Both the position numbers and the translations under genes were made by a program. Below are positions 25,761-37,406 of a stretch of 64,000 bases of DNA, piece by piece. Numbering within the stretch: position 1 is the first letter of the stretch; each line of letters opens with the position of its first letter. The stretch covers positions 10,788,001 through 10,852,000 of the forward strand of contig OZ176052.1 in the NCBI GenBank assembly GCA_964247055.1, read 5' to 3'. The notes beneath the pieces were generated by a model. That model searched no databases and was not told the origin of the DNA. It worked only from the letters and a program-made list of their open reading frames with translations. The DNA is from Paragordius varius (taxonomy: Eukaryota; Nematomorpha).

Positions 25761-28033
25761 CTAGCTGGCCCTGTCACGCTTCGCGGTGACGTAGTCTCAC
25801 CGATAATTATTCTTAATTATTTGCAATAAAAAAATAATAAAAAACATATTTAATTAAAAGAATGTCTTTACTTATTCTTTTACGGTTGCATAGGCTCAAA
25901 TTTGTTTACTCGAAATTGACCATATTTAAACTGCCCCTTATTAATATTATTAACTATGAATGGATTTATTTTAAGATTTTCGTTTTACAAAATCATGGTT
26001 AAAATTATTTTGAAATTGTGTTCACACAGCTGGGATCAAGGGATATAAAAAGTAAATTATTTGTGGTTCCTTTTTAAAGGAAAGAAGGATATTATACAAA
26101 TTCCCCAGAAATGTATTTAACTGAACTCGTATGACTTCTTAGTTTTTTGAAAATTAGCTCCAAAACCACGCCATTTTTGTATGGCGTCTCAAATTTAAAC
26201 CGCTAGACCCCTACCCATAGAACTATATGGAAAAAGCGCTGAGTCAAATTCTTTGCCTTTGTAGGACAAATATTTGGAATCATCTTTGATACCATCGTCT
26301 CATGGGTTAAACTAAATAATCGTTATATGATGTATTTTTAGGGCATAAAGGCCCCTAATTAACGGGAAAAAACGCCTGACCCTTTTCACCAAGTTACCGT
26401 TAATATTTCAAGCTTTTAATGAGGTCATATGGCTTCATAAATTTTCTGTAAACTAGCTCCAAAACAATGAGATTTCTATATAGTGCCGCAGTTTTTGGGG
26501 GGTAGCTTCTAACCCAGGGGCAGGTATAAAAAAAGCGTTGGGCAAAATCTTTGCCTTTATATGGGGAATATCTGGTATCATGGATTCCATATGTTTCTAT
26601 TAGTCTCTTAGGTTTTTATATAATGGCTCCAAAGGCATGCTGTATCGATATGGTGACGCAGTTTTACGCGGGTAGCCCCCTAATCAGGGGTGAAACAAAA
26701 AAACGCTCAATTAAATTTTTGCCTTAATTCGGGTAATACCTGGAATCATGATTGATTTCATATGCTCCGTGGGATTTTCGAAAATTTGCATTAAAACCGA
26801 AAAATCATTCTATGGTGGCGCATTTTTCAGGGCAACGGCCTATTTAAGGGATAATATAATAAAACCGCTCTATTTGAATTTTTGCTTTTTTACGGATAAT
26901 ATTTCAAGCCCATATTTAACTCATATGGCCTGATAAGTTTTCTAAAATTTTCCTCCAAAGTCAGGATGTATCAAAATGGTGGTGCATGTTGGCGGGTAGC
27001 CCCCTATTCAGAGGCCAATGAAAAAAAGACGTTTAAAAAATTTTGCCTTTATAGAGGAATACCTGGAATCATCATTCATTCCATATGTTCTTAATAGTTT
27101 TTGTAAGAATACCTTCAAAACTAAATATTAGTTCAATGATATCGCATCTCTTAGGGCGTACAGGGCCTAACTAACTTCTAATTTACAAAAAACCATTCGA
27201 CTTGAATTTTTGCGTTTTTACGGGTATTATTTGAGGCCCTTATTACACTTATATGGCCTAATAAGTTTTTGGAAATTAACTTCTAAACAACGCAATTTCG
27301 ATATGGTGGCGCAGTTTAGGCGGGTAGCTCCCTACCCAGAGGCTGATACAAAAAAAGCGCTCAATAAGATTTTTGATATCTCATTAGTTTTTGAAAAAAA
27401 TGTCTCAACTAAAAAATCATTCTATGGTGGCGTTTCAGGGCGTGAATAACTGCTAATTTTAAAAAACCGCACGACCTAAATTTTTGCATGTTAAGGGTAA
27501 TATTTTAAGCACCTATTGAACTCATATGGTCTGATAGGCTTTCTGAAATTTACTCCAAAAGGCACGCTACGATATAACGGGGCAGATTTTAGCGGGTATC
27601 TCCCTACCCAGCAGCCATATAAAAAACGCACGACTAAATTTTTGCCTTTAAACGGGGAATACATGGAATCCTCATTGAATTACGGTCATATACCCTGGGC
27701 CAAATAGAATAAAAATTCTTTGTGGACTTTATTTTTTAAAAAAATGGCATTTTACGGAAAGAGGTAAAAAGAGGGCCTAAATTAAAAAACCGAGCCGACT
27801 ATGTTCGGCGCATCGAAAATAAGTAAAAAAAAAATTATTAAAATTGAATGGTCCAACACGTTTTCCGGAAAATTGTCTCAAAGACACGATTTTTGTGGAC
27901 TGGTGTTTTCAAAAAAACCCGTTTTTACACGGGGTGGACCCGAACTGTTTCGCTATTTGGATTTGAATGAGTCTACCGGTTTTCCGGAAACAGATCACAA
28001 AGCCACCACTTTCCATTTTTATAAATATATAGA
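25761..28033 (-). mobile_element. Non-autonomous Helitron carrying a satellite array (copy 2)
   Basis: On the minus strand it starts TCTATATATTTATAAAAATG at 28033 after an A and ends CTAG at 25761 before a T. The 3' hairpin is GTCACCGC-GAA-GCGTGAC, with AGGGCCAG between hairpin and CTAG. It has the complete 5' leader (TGGCTTTGTGATCTG, GAAAACCGGTAGACTC, GCGCCGAACATAGTCGGCTC). The interior is the same satellite array as copy 1. No Rep/helicase coding. Spacing of array anchors is colinear with copy 1. Confidence 0.88.
26110..27700 (-). repeat. Satellite array inside Helitron copy 2
   Basis: The GGGTAG....CTACCC-type hairpin anchors fall near 26,215, 26,495, 26,670, 26,995, 27,320 and 27,595. 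This gives the same six anchors and the same single short (175 bp) interval as copy 1, mirrored. Two alternating half-units per roughly 320-325 bp. Confidence 0.8.
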
Positions 28034-28256
28034 TTACCTTTTAGGGTAGTTTTATATCACGGAGCGATTTCGAATTCGATACCGTTAAAAAGCTTTTGAA
28101 ATATTTGGTTAAATTTAAAAATATCCAGTCTTAATCTCTCTGGTCGCATGATTTAAATTTTTTAAATAAAAACGTAAGAATCAAAAATTATCTAATGTGC
28201 CGCCATTATTTTTCTTTTTTTGAAATGGCTTCAGCAGTTAAATAAATATATTTTTA
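28034..28256 (+). repeat. R1-family MITE fragment
   Basis: Begins at the Helitron flank with ACCTTTTAGGGTAGTTTTAT, then GGAGCGATTT and TGCCGCCATTATTTTTC; same order as R1 copies at 9.0, 18.0, 52.3 and 62.9 kb. Confidence 0.5.
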
Positions 28257-28480
28257 TTAACACTTCGATTCATTTTGGAGCATCTAAATACCCCAAACTA
28301 AATTAAAGTAAAAATTTAAAAAAATACTACTGAAGGAAACAGTCATAATTTAAATTTTGGCTTCTATCCTAATAAAAATTATATAAATAAGTTAAAATAT
28401 TTTAATAAATTTCGTTTTGAATAAAAGTTCCATGTCAAACTACTTCGATGCCATTTTTTTGCAAAGTTTTTGCAAAAAAT
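28257..28480 (-). repeat. R2-family MITE half
   Basis: Starts TTAACACTTCGATTCATTTT, contains ATCTAAATACCCCA and ACTACTGAAGGAAACAGTC, and ends in AAACTACTTCGATGCCATTTT: the terminal half of R2 in reverse sense. Confidence 0.6.
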
Positions 28481-29597
28481 CGTGTTCATTTATTTTTCAA
28501 GGTATAATTAAAGCTAATTTTTATTTAAATTACATCACCTTATAATGATTTCAAAAACATTTTTACAAAGTTTTAAAATTTATTGATTTAAATTTCCGTT
28601 GTAATTCAATTGTGTTTTGGAGTTCCAATTTTGAATTGTAGAACTGTGTAAACCGCACAATGGCAACATTACATTAACCTGATTTGGCCATAGATTTTGT
28701 AAATATATAAAAGTTACTTTATTGATTTTATAAGAATTAAGTGCTTATGAAAACAACAAAGATCTCGCCGTTTTATATAATGTGATACTTAAAGATTTTT
28801 GTATATGCGTAACAGCCAGGTTTTCGGTAACGTTGTTTCCCATAATTAGAAAAAATATTTAAAACGGCTCGAGAAAAATTTTTTGTTGATTAGTTTAAAA
28901 AATGAAAAATAAAGGCTGTTCTTCAAATGCAGGACAACAATGTTTGATTATTAAATTTGATAAAAACACAAACATTTTGCATGTTAGGCTCTTGAGCGCA
29001 AATCTATACCAAAATATATTGACAACAAAAAAGTCTATGAAGTATCATTATAATAAAGAAATTATTTTTTTGCGGCCGTTAATATTGTCCAAATATATTT
29101 TGAAATTTATATATTTTACAAATTTCTTACTCTGCTTATATAATTGTTAACGGATTAATATATTTCTAAAAAAAAATTATATTTATCATTCAACAAAATT
29201 AGTTAGAATTAGCAAAAGACCTTGATGATAGATCCCTCTAATATTAAAGTGTATTAAAAAATGTAATACCCACGTCGCCACTGTCCACAAAAAACACAAG
29301 TCAATGGTGGTTTAGTGACATCCGTCTAGTTGCGTCGGGGGTCGGGTTTACTTCTATGGATATAATGATAAGTTTTATAAGGACATGTAAATAAAATTAA
29401 GATATATCTGGCATTTTATAAGTAAAATAATATCAAGTATATCCTATATATGTTTAAACTAATATTGAAAATTATTTTTTAAAAATATATATAAGTTACA
29501 GTCATGTATGTTTAGAATTGTCAGATATACGTTTTTAATTGATTTTACTTTGTTTTTAATTGTTTACAATAAATAAGCTATTATTTAATGCTTAAAA
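28481..29597. other. Gene-free stretch upstream of unidentified gene 1
   Basis: Mostly AT-rich. 29,268-29,350 is locally GC-rich (CCACGTCGCCACTGTCCAC, then GTCGGGGGTCGGG) and unlike its surroundings; it encodes nothing recognisable and may be part of an unrecognised element or a promoter island for the gene starting at 29,598. Confidence 0.35.
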
Positions 29598-30847
29598 ATG
29601 CGCATGTTGAAAGTTGACATATCAAACATTAAAACAATTAAAAACGAATTATCATTTAAAAACGAATATCTGTCAATTGTACATATACATGACTGTAATT
29701 TACCCGAAAACACTTTCACAAAAATAATAGAGATCAATGATAACCTTGTTTCCATTCATTCATTACGCCGAATTTACAAGGCACGTAAATGTGTCAATCG
29801 GAACTTTTGGGCCATATTTTTAATTTAATTGAAGATTTTGACAGTTTATACAATCAATTTCCCCATACAGTAACATAATTTTTATATTTAGTATAATCAT
29901 CCATTATTTGTTTCGATGAATGAAAAATCTAAAGCCATTAAACATTATTTGTAAGATATATATGTTATAGTTAGATCCACTACACACATTAATCCTAAAA
30001 AACAACACACAGATTTAGAATCCATAAATAATGCATTTAAAAGAGTTTCTATAGATATATGTTATTCAGACGTATTTAAAAAAATACTACAATCACCCGA
30101 TCAAGATTGGCTCCTCCCTAGTCAGGTATTAATTTATTGATTTTTTTAATATAAATTGGAATATTATTCGTTATTATTTTACAATTTATTAAAATATAAT
30201 TTGGAACCTGAATTTTTACGTTTATTTATATCAAATGAGTCTGTGTACCTTTTGGTTTGGTAAAAATAATTTTACTTTTGCCGAAAAAATTTTGTATTGC
30301 CCATATAATATAAAATTCTGGTTATATATCGTTTATACATATAAATTAAAAATTTGTTTGCGATGGGCATGCAAAATCGTGTAGGGTCTTAAACTCTTTT
30401 AATGTTAAATGCTTTCCTTTTGACCTAAAAGGGTTGTGAGCCATTTTAACTATATTATCAAAAATTTTTACAAATCAGTGATAATAAAACTGTATATTAA
30501 AAATTAATTATTTTTTTAAACATTTCTATTTTAACGATTATTTTAAATTTGAATTATATTGAGATTATGTATAATATAAAAAAGCTTTATAAATCTCATC
30601 TTTTTACATTTGAACTTAATAATGCATAAATTGAAAAATATCTATGTTCAAATCCTTAAAGCCTATTTACATTAGTATGATTGATATTGTTTAGGAAATC
30701 CAGAATGTTCCTTTTGTCACGAAATCTCGTACTATATCTACGTCATCTCAAGATTCTTTTATATTATTAAATTCAAAGGAAGAAACAGCTGATTTAAATG
30801 AAAGCGCCGATGATGAAAACCTTTACGATTTGTGCAATGATGTTTGA
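29598..30847 (+). CDS. Unidentified 194-aa protein with ultrashort introns
   Basis: Spliced gene not recognised as any family. Exons: 29598..29784, 29835..29869, 29892..29950, 29975..30125, 30695..30847 (stop TGA). Introns are 50, 22, 24 and 569 nt, all GT-AG, and phases close to a continuous frame. The protein starts MRMLKVDISNIKTIKNELS (or from the second Met at 29604). A middle reads FDSLYNQFPHTYNHPLFV, then SPDQDWLLPSQ. It ends in an acidic Ser/Asp/Glu-rich tail (SADDENLYDLCNDV). No signal peptide or membrane segment; soluble. The consistent splice phases and protein-like composition argue for a real gene. For intron 3 I used the second AG (24 nt), because the first would introduce a stop. 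Confidence 0.65.
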
Positions 30848-31595
30848 ATAGAGCTTCTTCTCTTGATTTTTTTATTTTTATACTTTTTTTACAAGAAACG
30901 CAATAATATAACGGTAACAAATATATTAAACCCTAGTATTCGATTGCTGGTATATTCAGTGAAGTTCCCAATCGATCTCATTTTGATAAACATTTTATTT
31001 TTACCACCTAAATAATATATCCTAAATAAATTTTTTATATCATTTATGTTATATTATTATGTGATATTTTTATTACTGGATTTTATAGGATTCTTATCAT
31101 CTTTTTAAAAAACAATACTTTTTTACTAAAGTTAGATAAAAACCTTATTTAAGATATGTCTATTTTTGTAAAATATTTAAATTCTTAATTTATATTTACA
31201 GGGATTTTCTAATGACCGGTAATTATTAATATTGAAATGCGCATGGCTTATTTGAATTGAATAACTATTTTTCATATTTGATATCCGAACGGAATCAAAA
31301 AATGTGCGTTTGCTAAAAGCGTTGTGGTTGAAAAAATGATGCTTTTGACTGAAAAATGGTATATTCATATATTTTTATTCTATTATCCATTTTTTTATAA
31401 TGCTTTTTTTATTAGGTCTCCCTCCTAAAAAATTTTAGTTGTAATATTTTTAATGTTTTGTAATTGAAATTGAGTAAATAGAGAGAACAATGAAATCTCA
31501 AATTTTTTAATTTTGAGCCTTTGTATATTAATTTTAACTAAGATGCCTAGTCACTATAATAATAGGTATAATAGAAGAATATAATATTTTTTAAT
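30848..31595. other. Intergenic, no feature seen
   Basis: AT-rich sequence between convergent unidentified genes 1 (+) and 2 (-). No element or open frame I can support. Confidence 0.5.
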
Positions 31596-33640
31596 TTAAG
31601 ATAATTGAATATTGTATTTCATATCTGGCTGCGTGTTTTCAATCGATTTTTCGATTGCTTTGACATAGGTGTCATTTGATATCATTCCCCACGGTACATT
31701 CAAATTTTGTGGCGCCCCATGAAATCTAAAATATAAATTATTCTACCATTTTATGTAAAATTTTAAATTTAAAATGAGATATTTGTCATATAAATCTTAC
31801 ATTAGTTGATTTTTGTGAAAAATAGATCTAATGGGTTGTCTAAACTAACTCAATTATCCATCAGGATATATACAATTACTTCTTCAAGAGTGTTCTTGAA
31901 CACTTTAAATTCGTCCTTGACTTCGAGTTGGGGTTTAAATTTTAAAATCATATTTTTTGCATGTATTTTTTATTTTATTATTTTTTAGCCTAATTTTCTT
32001 TATTTATTATTATTTATTCATTTAAAAATAAATATTATTCAAAAACCACTTTTTTCAAACTAATTTTTTTTCCAATTTAACAAAATTATTAACTTTTGAA
32101 TGTTTTCAATGAAAAATTGCAAATAATAACTCAGAATTATATAATTTTTAATTAGGTGTTAAAATTTTTAAATAATTATAAGAAATTAATAAAGATATAC
32201 GGTTTCTCAATGATTTAAAGTTTATATTGATTTAAAATATATGTTAAAGAATAGAAAATAGGCTAAAAACGATAAAATAGATGAATGATTTATCATTTGA
32301 TTGATAAAAGTTAAAAACAAAACAAAATAGTCAAAAGACCAACTTGAAGTGTTCAAGGACCAATTTGAAGCGTTCTTGGACCAACATGAAGTGTTTAAGG
32401 ACACTTTTGAAGTGCAAATGGTATATGAACTTTAATAGAGGCTGGATGGATAAATGGTTGAAAGATAGGGGTGCTGAACAGAAGTGTCCTGCATACGACC
32501 TAATTCCTCCTAATAACCGTATATCCATTTGCTAATTTGAAATATTTTTATACGTTTTAAAGAAATAAAAACTCTGTGCAAACCTCTATTTTTTCGAATA
32601 ACGGTAAAATAATTATACCATATATCTCTTCCACCAAAACATATTGAAATTGAACATTATTAGTTATTAACTCTGCAACTTAATTTCTAATGAATGATTA
32701 TTAATGCAAAACTTTTTTATTCGCTTCTTTGCATAGTACATGTGCCTATATTTTCATTCATGACAACTAAATATTAAATAAAATTTATCGATATTTAAAA
32801 CTATAACAATGTTTATCTCTTTAAGACATGTCAAACGATATTTTAAATCTATGCGCATAATTTTTGTCCTTATGCAATTACAAACCCTAAAATTATTCGC
32901 TATCATCGAGATAATAATTGGAAAAAAAAATAAAAATACAATACCTAATTAACTCTCCCATATCCAATCTATATTCGCGTTCCTCCACACGTCTCAAGAG
33001 GCTATCAGAGATAATAGTTGGTCCCCAATATTCTGTTCTACACAATGTATAATAAAAGTGTTGATCTCTTGCATTAGAATTTTAAATCCGTAAACCAGAG
33101 ATAACACCTGGAAAGCGTAATTTATTCCGGTCCCGTCTCAAGTCAATTTTCCGGTTTTGTCACATAATTTTTTTATTGAAAAACGGGTATATTCTTTTAA
33201 ATGTGTGTTTTGGCCAGTTTCTTTTCCATCAATTTTAGATTAATAATTTCAGTTCATTTTAAAAAATTTGCAAATATAGTTTTTCTAGGGTGGAGCTAAC
33301 AGAATATAAACGGCTAATGTTAATTGAGACTTTTAACTAAAATATTTGAAAAGAAAATCGATAACAATATTAAAAAAAGGTTTAGCCTTGTATTAATCAA
33401 AAGAAAATCCCAAGATTAGTTCCGTTTCTAATCCTTCATATACACTAAGTTTTATAATTATTTTTTAGAGTTAATCTCATTATATCAAGTTTTCATATGT
33501 AAATACCTATTTTGTTGATTGGTTTTATCCTCAATCACGTGCCACTTGGTCATGGGATCGCCTGGAATTGTCTGACCACTGTTACCCCCTAAAATACAAA
33601 TCTCTAATTTCTTAGCATTCGAATCGACGTTGATAGGCAT
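31596..33640 (-). CDS. Unidentified 118-aa protein
   Basis: Three exons: 33640..33507, 33037..32945, 31725..31596 (stop TAA), with introns of 469 and 1,219 nt and closing phases. The protein starts MPINVDSNAKKLEICILGG, continues PMTKWHVIEDK, EYWGPTIISDSLLRRVEERE and GAPQNLNVPWGMISNDTY, and ends DMKYNIQLS. It is soluble, with no signal peptide or cysteine pattern, and has conserved-looking Trp/Pro/Gly clusters. I cannot name the family. Short proteins of this composition occur among ciliary microtubule-associated proteins, but that is only a guess. An upstream in-frame Met at 33673 is possible. Intron 2 holds an inverted pair of 21-bp repeat tracts. Confidence 0.6.
31881..32420. repeat. Inverted pair of 21-bp repeat tracts in intron 2 of unidentified gene 2
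   Basis: 32337-32420 is exactly four units of 21 bp (type GACCAATTTGAAGCGTTCTTG). 31881-31925 holds two units in the opposite orientation. The + strand units are open and read as heptads of type KDQLEVF. Downstream text (32,436-32,520, RGWMDKWLKDRGAEQKCPA) is open and may be a LINE-like tail. Origin unknown. Confidence 0.5.
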
Positions 33641-34020
33641 TAATAATATTAAGTTTAAGATTTCAACAATCAATTAATTAATAATGTATTATTAGGCGTA
33701 TTGTGTATACGACAATATAATTTTAATATATTTATCTTAATAATATTAACCAGTTTTGAATAAATTGACTACAAACTTAGGATTGTTGAATTTTCTTATT
33801 AAGATAAATATTTGGAAAGAACATTGAAAGCTAAGAACATGTTTCAAAACTACTAAATTTAAATTCATCTAATCTTTTGACGGGTTCCAAGCCTCTTACG
33901 GATGCCAGTATGTTTGCAAAATGTATATTTTAATTTGACCTCAAAGTTTACTTTTAAAAACACTAACTGTTATGGAAAAACTAATTCGAGTTCGAGACAC
34001 TTTGATATTAGATATATGGA
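33641..34020. other. 5' flank of unidentified gene 2
   Basis: 380 bp between the gene 2 start and the hAT insertion. AT-rich on the left, with a more mixed segment from 33,870 to 34,010. It probably contains the gene 2 promoter; no motif recognised. Confidence 0.35.
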
Positions 34021-34557
34021 TAAGGTGACCAGACGTCCCGCTTTTTCACATTTTGTCCCGCTTCCCGCTACGTTTTTAAAATGTCCCGCTTTTTCACGAT
34101 TATATAAAAAAAAATTTTTTAATACAAATAAATTTTTTTTATCCGTTTAAATTTTTTATCATTAAAATCTATATAAATTTTAAATTAAAATTTTTTATTT
34201 TTAAGTTAAAAGTATTTTTTTTTTGAATTTATATCATATGATTACAAACTTTCCTTCCTACTACTACTGTCATTAGTATCAAAAAGCCAAGTTAATACCA
34301 CAAATCTCTAGATTAATGGACAAATTGATACCACAAATTGGTACATTACACGTTTATTCCAGAAAATTAAGGTAATATAATATTTATTATACCAATATTT
34401 TAGTTTTATTACTTGCCAACATTATTAAAAAGCCAAATTAATACCACAAATCGGTAGCTTAAAAAACAAATTTATACCACAAATCGGTACCTTACACGTT
34501 TATTTCAGAAAATTAAGGTAATATAATATTTATTATACTAATAGTAGTTTATAAATA

Positions 34558-36240
34558 TGAGCACAAAAAGAGGTTGTAAATTCAACAATGAATTAATGAA
34601 AGATTTTCCTTAAAAAAACGAAAAATGAATCATCTGTTAAATATCTTATATGCGAGGGGGAATTTACCCTAGCACATGGCGGCAAGCATGATATTACAAA
34701 GCATATGGAAACACAGAAACATAAAAAATGTTTAGATATGGCGGCATCATCTTACAAAATGAGCGTTTTTTTCGAAAAACCGCTTTTGGAGAGGAAGAAA
34801 AGAATTCGGCACTAGCTGAGGGCGTGTTATCTTTTCACGCTGTTAATCACAATCATTACTTTAGATCTATGGACTGTACCTCACAGGTTATTCGCACGTT
34901 ATTCCATAAAAAATTTACATGTGCCCGTACAAAGGCTGAAGCTATTGTGTGCAATGTCCTTTCGCCACATGCATTTTCTGAAATACAGAAAGATTTGATA
35001 AAAATTAATTTCTTATCCTTATACTCTGCTGCATCAAATCACATGGAAACAAAATTATTTCCCACTTTAATTAGATATTTTTATCCAGAAACCGGAGAAT
35101 TAAAATTTTAGTTATATTTCTCTTGGTGAAAATTCCGACATAATATTTACTTCAATAATGGATATTCTAGAAAAAAATAATTTAAAAGACAAAATTATCG
35201 CATATTGCGCTGACAACACCAATACGAACTTTGGTGGAAAAGCAAGGAGGGGAACAAAAATATTTTTCATAAATTAACAGATAATCTTAATCAAAACATT
35301 ATTGGCGTTGGGTGTGCAGCGCATATAATACACAACGCTATTCAAACAGCTGCTGATTTGTTACCCCTAGATGTGGAAAATGTAGTTGTTAAAATATATT
35401 CCTATTTTTATATATACACGGTACGTGTTGAAATGCTTAAAGAATTCTGTCAGAAGTTCAATATCAAAAAATGCTTGGATGTTGTAAAACTCGTTGGTTA
35501 GCTTTTATGCCAGCTATCGAAAGAATTTTAAAAATGTATGATCCTTTAAAATCTTTTTTTTATCACAGGACAAATGTCCTACAACTTAAAAAAGTTTTTT
35601 GAAAGTGATTCTTCAAAAATAAGGTTAGAATTCTCACATAATCAAGCTTCTCTCTTTCAAAATGTTATCAAATATATAGAAGGTGACAAAATTTCGGCAA
35701 TCGAAGTAGCCAATGAAGTTAGTAACCGAAAATTCCAATGTCAAGAACGGTTAGAAAATAATTTTATACCATTAACCATCCGCAATATAATAAATAATTT
35801 AGAAAAACAAGGCTTAATAAATCGCCAAGATATCCTGTACCATATAAAAATGTTTTATACAAATTGTAAAGATTATTTGGAAGACTGGACGACGCAATTC
35901 GATGAAATTGATTATTTTCATTGGATAACATTAAAATCAGAATTTAATTGGTGCGATTTTCAAAAATCAATTGATTATATCTGCTCCCAAAAATTCTCAA
36001 AAAGTAATCTTTCAGAAAATGATCTTTTTGAAGTATCATTAGTTAAAAGATATATTAATAATGAAAAGCTTAAATTATGGACAAAAGAAAAATATACAGT
36101 AGAATAGAAATGGTTGGAAATATTTCATCATTTTGAAGCCAACTATATTACATACAATAATATTTTAAAAATTGTGGAATTCGCACTATCTTTACTTGGA
36201 ACCAACGTTGCTACTGAGCGCGTTTTTTCCACAGTAAATC
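34558..36240 (+). pseudogene. hAT transposase, decayed
   Basis: ATG at 34558 (MSTKRGCKFNNELMKDFP), then an in-frame stop. A zinc-finger-like block follows (ICEGEFTLAHGGKHDITKHM), then AIQTAADLLPLDVENVVVKI. The longest intact piece is 35574..36107 (177 codons, MSYNLKKFFESDSSKI on). The hAT C-terminal dimerisation motif is near 36,160-36,235 (NNILKIVEFALSLLGTN, then ATERVFST). Several stops and frameshifts break it, so it cannot encode an active enzyme. The closest description is a ZBED/hAT family transposase. Confidence 0.85.
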
Positions 36241-36289
36241 AGGTGTGGACATAAAATGTTAAAACTTTAAAGGCCGTTTTATCTGTAAT

Positions 36290-37395
36290 TTGACAAATTC
36301 TTGTGAAGACTTCTACAATATTTTAAAAATGATGACAATCTGCTTAAACGCACTCACTCATATACCAAAGAATAAAATATTTTCTTATTTTATAAAGTTT
36401 TTATGTTAAAAAATAAACAAAATTACTTAAAATATTGTATAAGTCTTCATAATTTGTCAAATTATATTTGAACACACATAATGGCTTTTATTCAACATTT
36501 AAATTTGATTCCGTGTCCTTACTTAATTTACTGTGGAAAAACGCGATAGCAGTGGTTCAGGTAAAGATAATGCAAATTCTACAATTAAAATATTATTGTA
36601 TGGAACATAATTTGTTTAAAAATGATTATTTTAACCATTTCTATCCTACGTATTTTTTTCTGTTGTCCATAATATAAGTTTTCATTCAATATATTTATTT
36701 AATAATGAGACTTCATAAAAAAGTGTCATTGTGCACCGTCTTGTCTTCCAAATAATCGTTTCTATTTGTATAAAACATTTTTATATTCTGGCTATTCATT
36801 GAGCCTTGTTTTTCTGGATGCTTTATAATATCGCGTTTAGGTAATGGTATAAAATTATTTTCTAACCTTTTTTGACTTGGAATTTTGACCTTTGTCCTGT
36901 GATAAAAAATAGGATTCTAGGAGATCACATTTTTATAAATATTTCAATCGCTGACAAAAGAGCTAACCAACAGTTCTACAATATCTAAGCATTTTAACAT
37001 CTATATTTTCCACATCCAGGGGTAACAAATCAGTAGCTGTTTGAATAGCGTTGTGTATCTGCCAATAATGTTTTGATTAAGATTATTCGCTAAATTGTTA
37101 AAAATATTTTTTGTGCCGCTTCTTGCATCACCCAGCGCACTTTGTGATGATTTCGTCTTTATTATTTTTTTCTAGAATTTTACAATCACTTCACCCTTTG
37201 TTCGTGCACATGTAAATTTATTGAATAAAATACAAACAACCTGTGAGGTTGAGGTACAAATTTTTTTATATTTATAATGTATTTGTGTTAACAATAAATA
37301 ATTACAATAAATTTTTTGTATAAACTTTTTGGTTGTACCCCCCAATGACCCCCCCTTCTCGAGTCCCGCTTTTTCCTTCAAAAAATCTGGTAACC
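36290..37395 (-). pseudogene. Inverted partial transposase inside hAT copy 1
   Basis: On the minus strand, fragments of the same transposase are present in order. They include the TTCACCCTTTGTTCG-complement block near 37,190 and the region matching AIQTAADL near 37,050. The hATC segment is near 36,530. Internal pieces are deleted. The same arrangement occurs in copy 2. Confidence 0.75.
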
Positions 37396-37406
37396 TTATA
37401 TATGGA

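Larger units (their letters stand above)
34021..37398 (+). mobile_element. hAT DNA transposon, copy 1
   Basis: Ends TAAGGTGACCAGA and TCTGGTAACCTTA are near-perfect inverted repeats, flanked by an exact 8-bp target duplication TATATGGA (34013-34020 and 37399-37406). Sub-terminal GTCCCGC repeats occur at both ends. The left two thirds carry a broken transposase on the + strand. The right third carries a partial second copy of the transposase in opposite orientation, so the element is internally palindromic. Length 3,378 bp. Confidence 0.92.
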
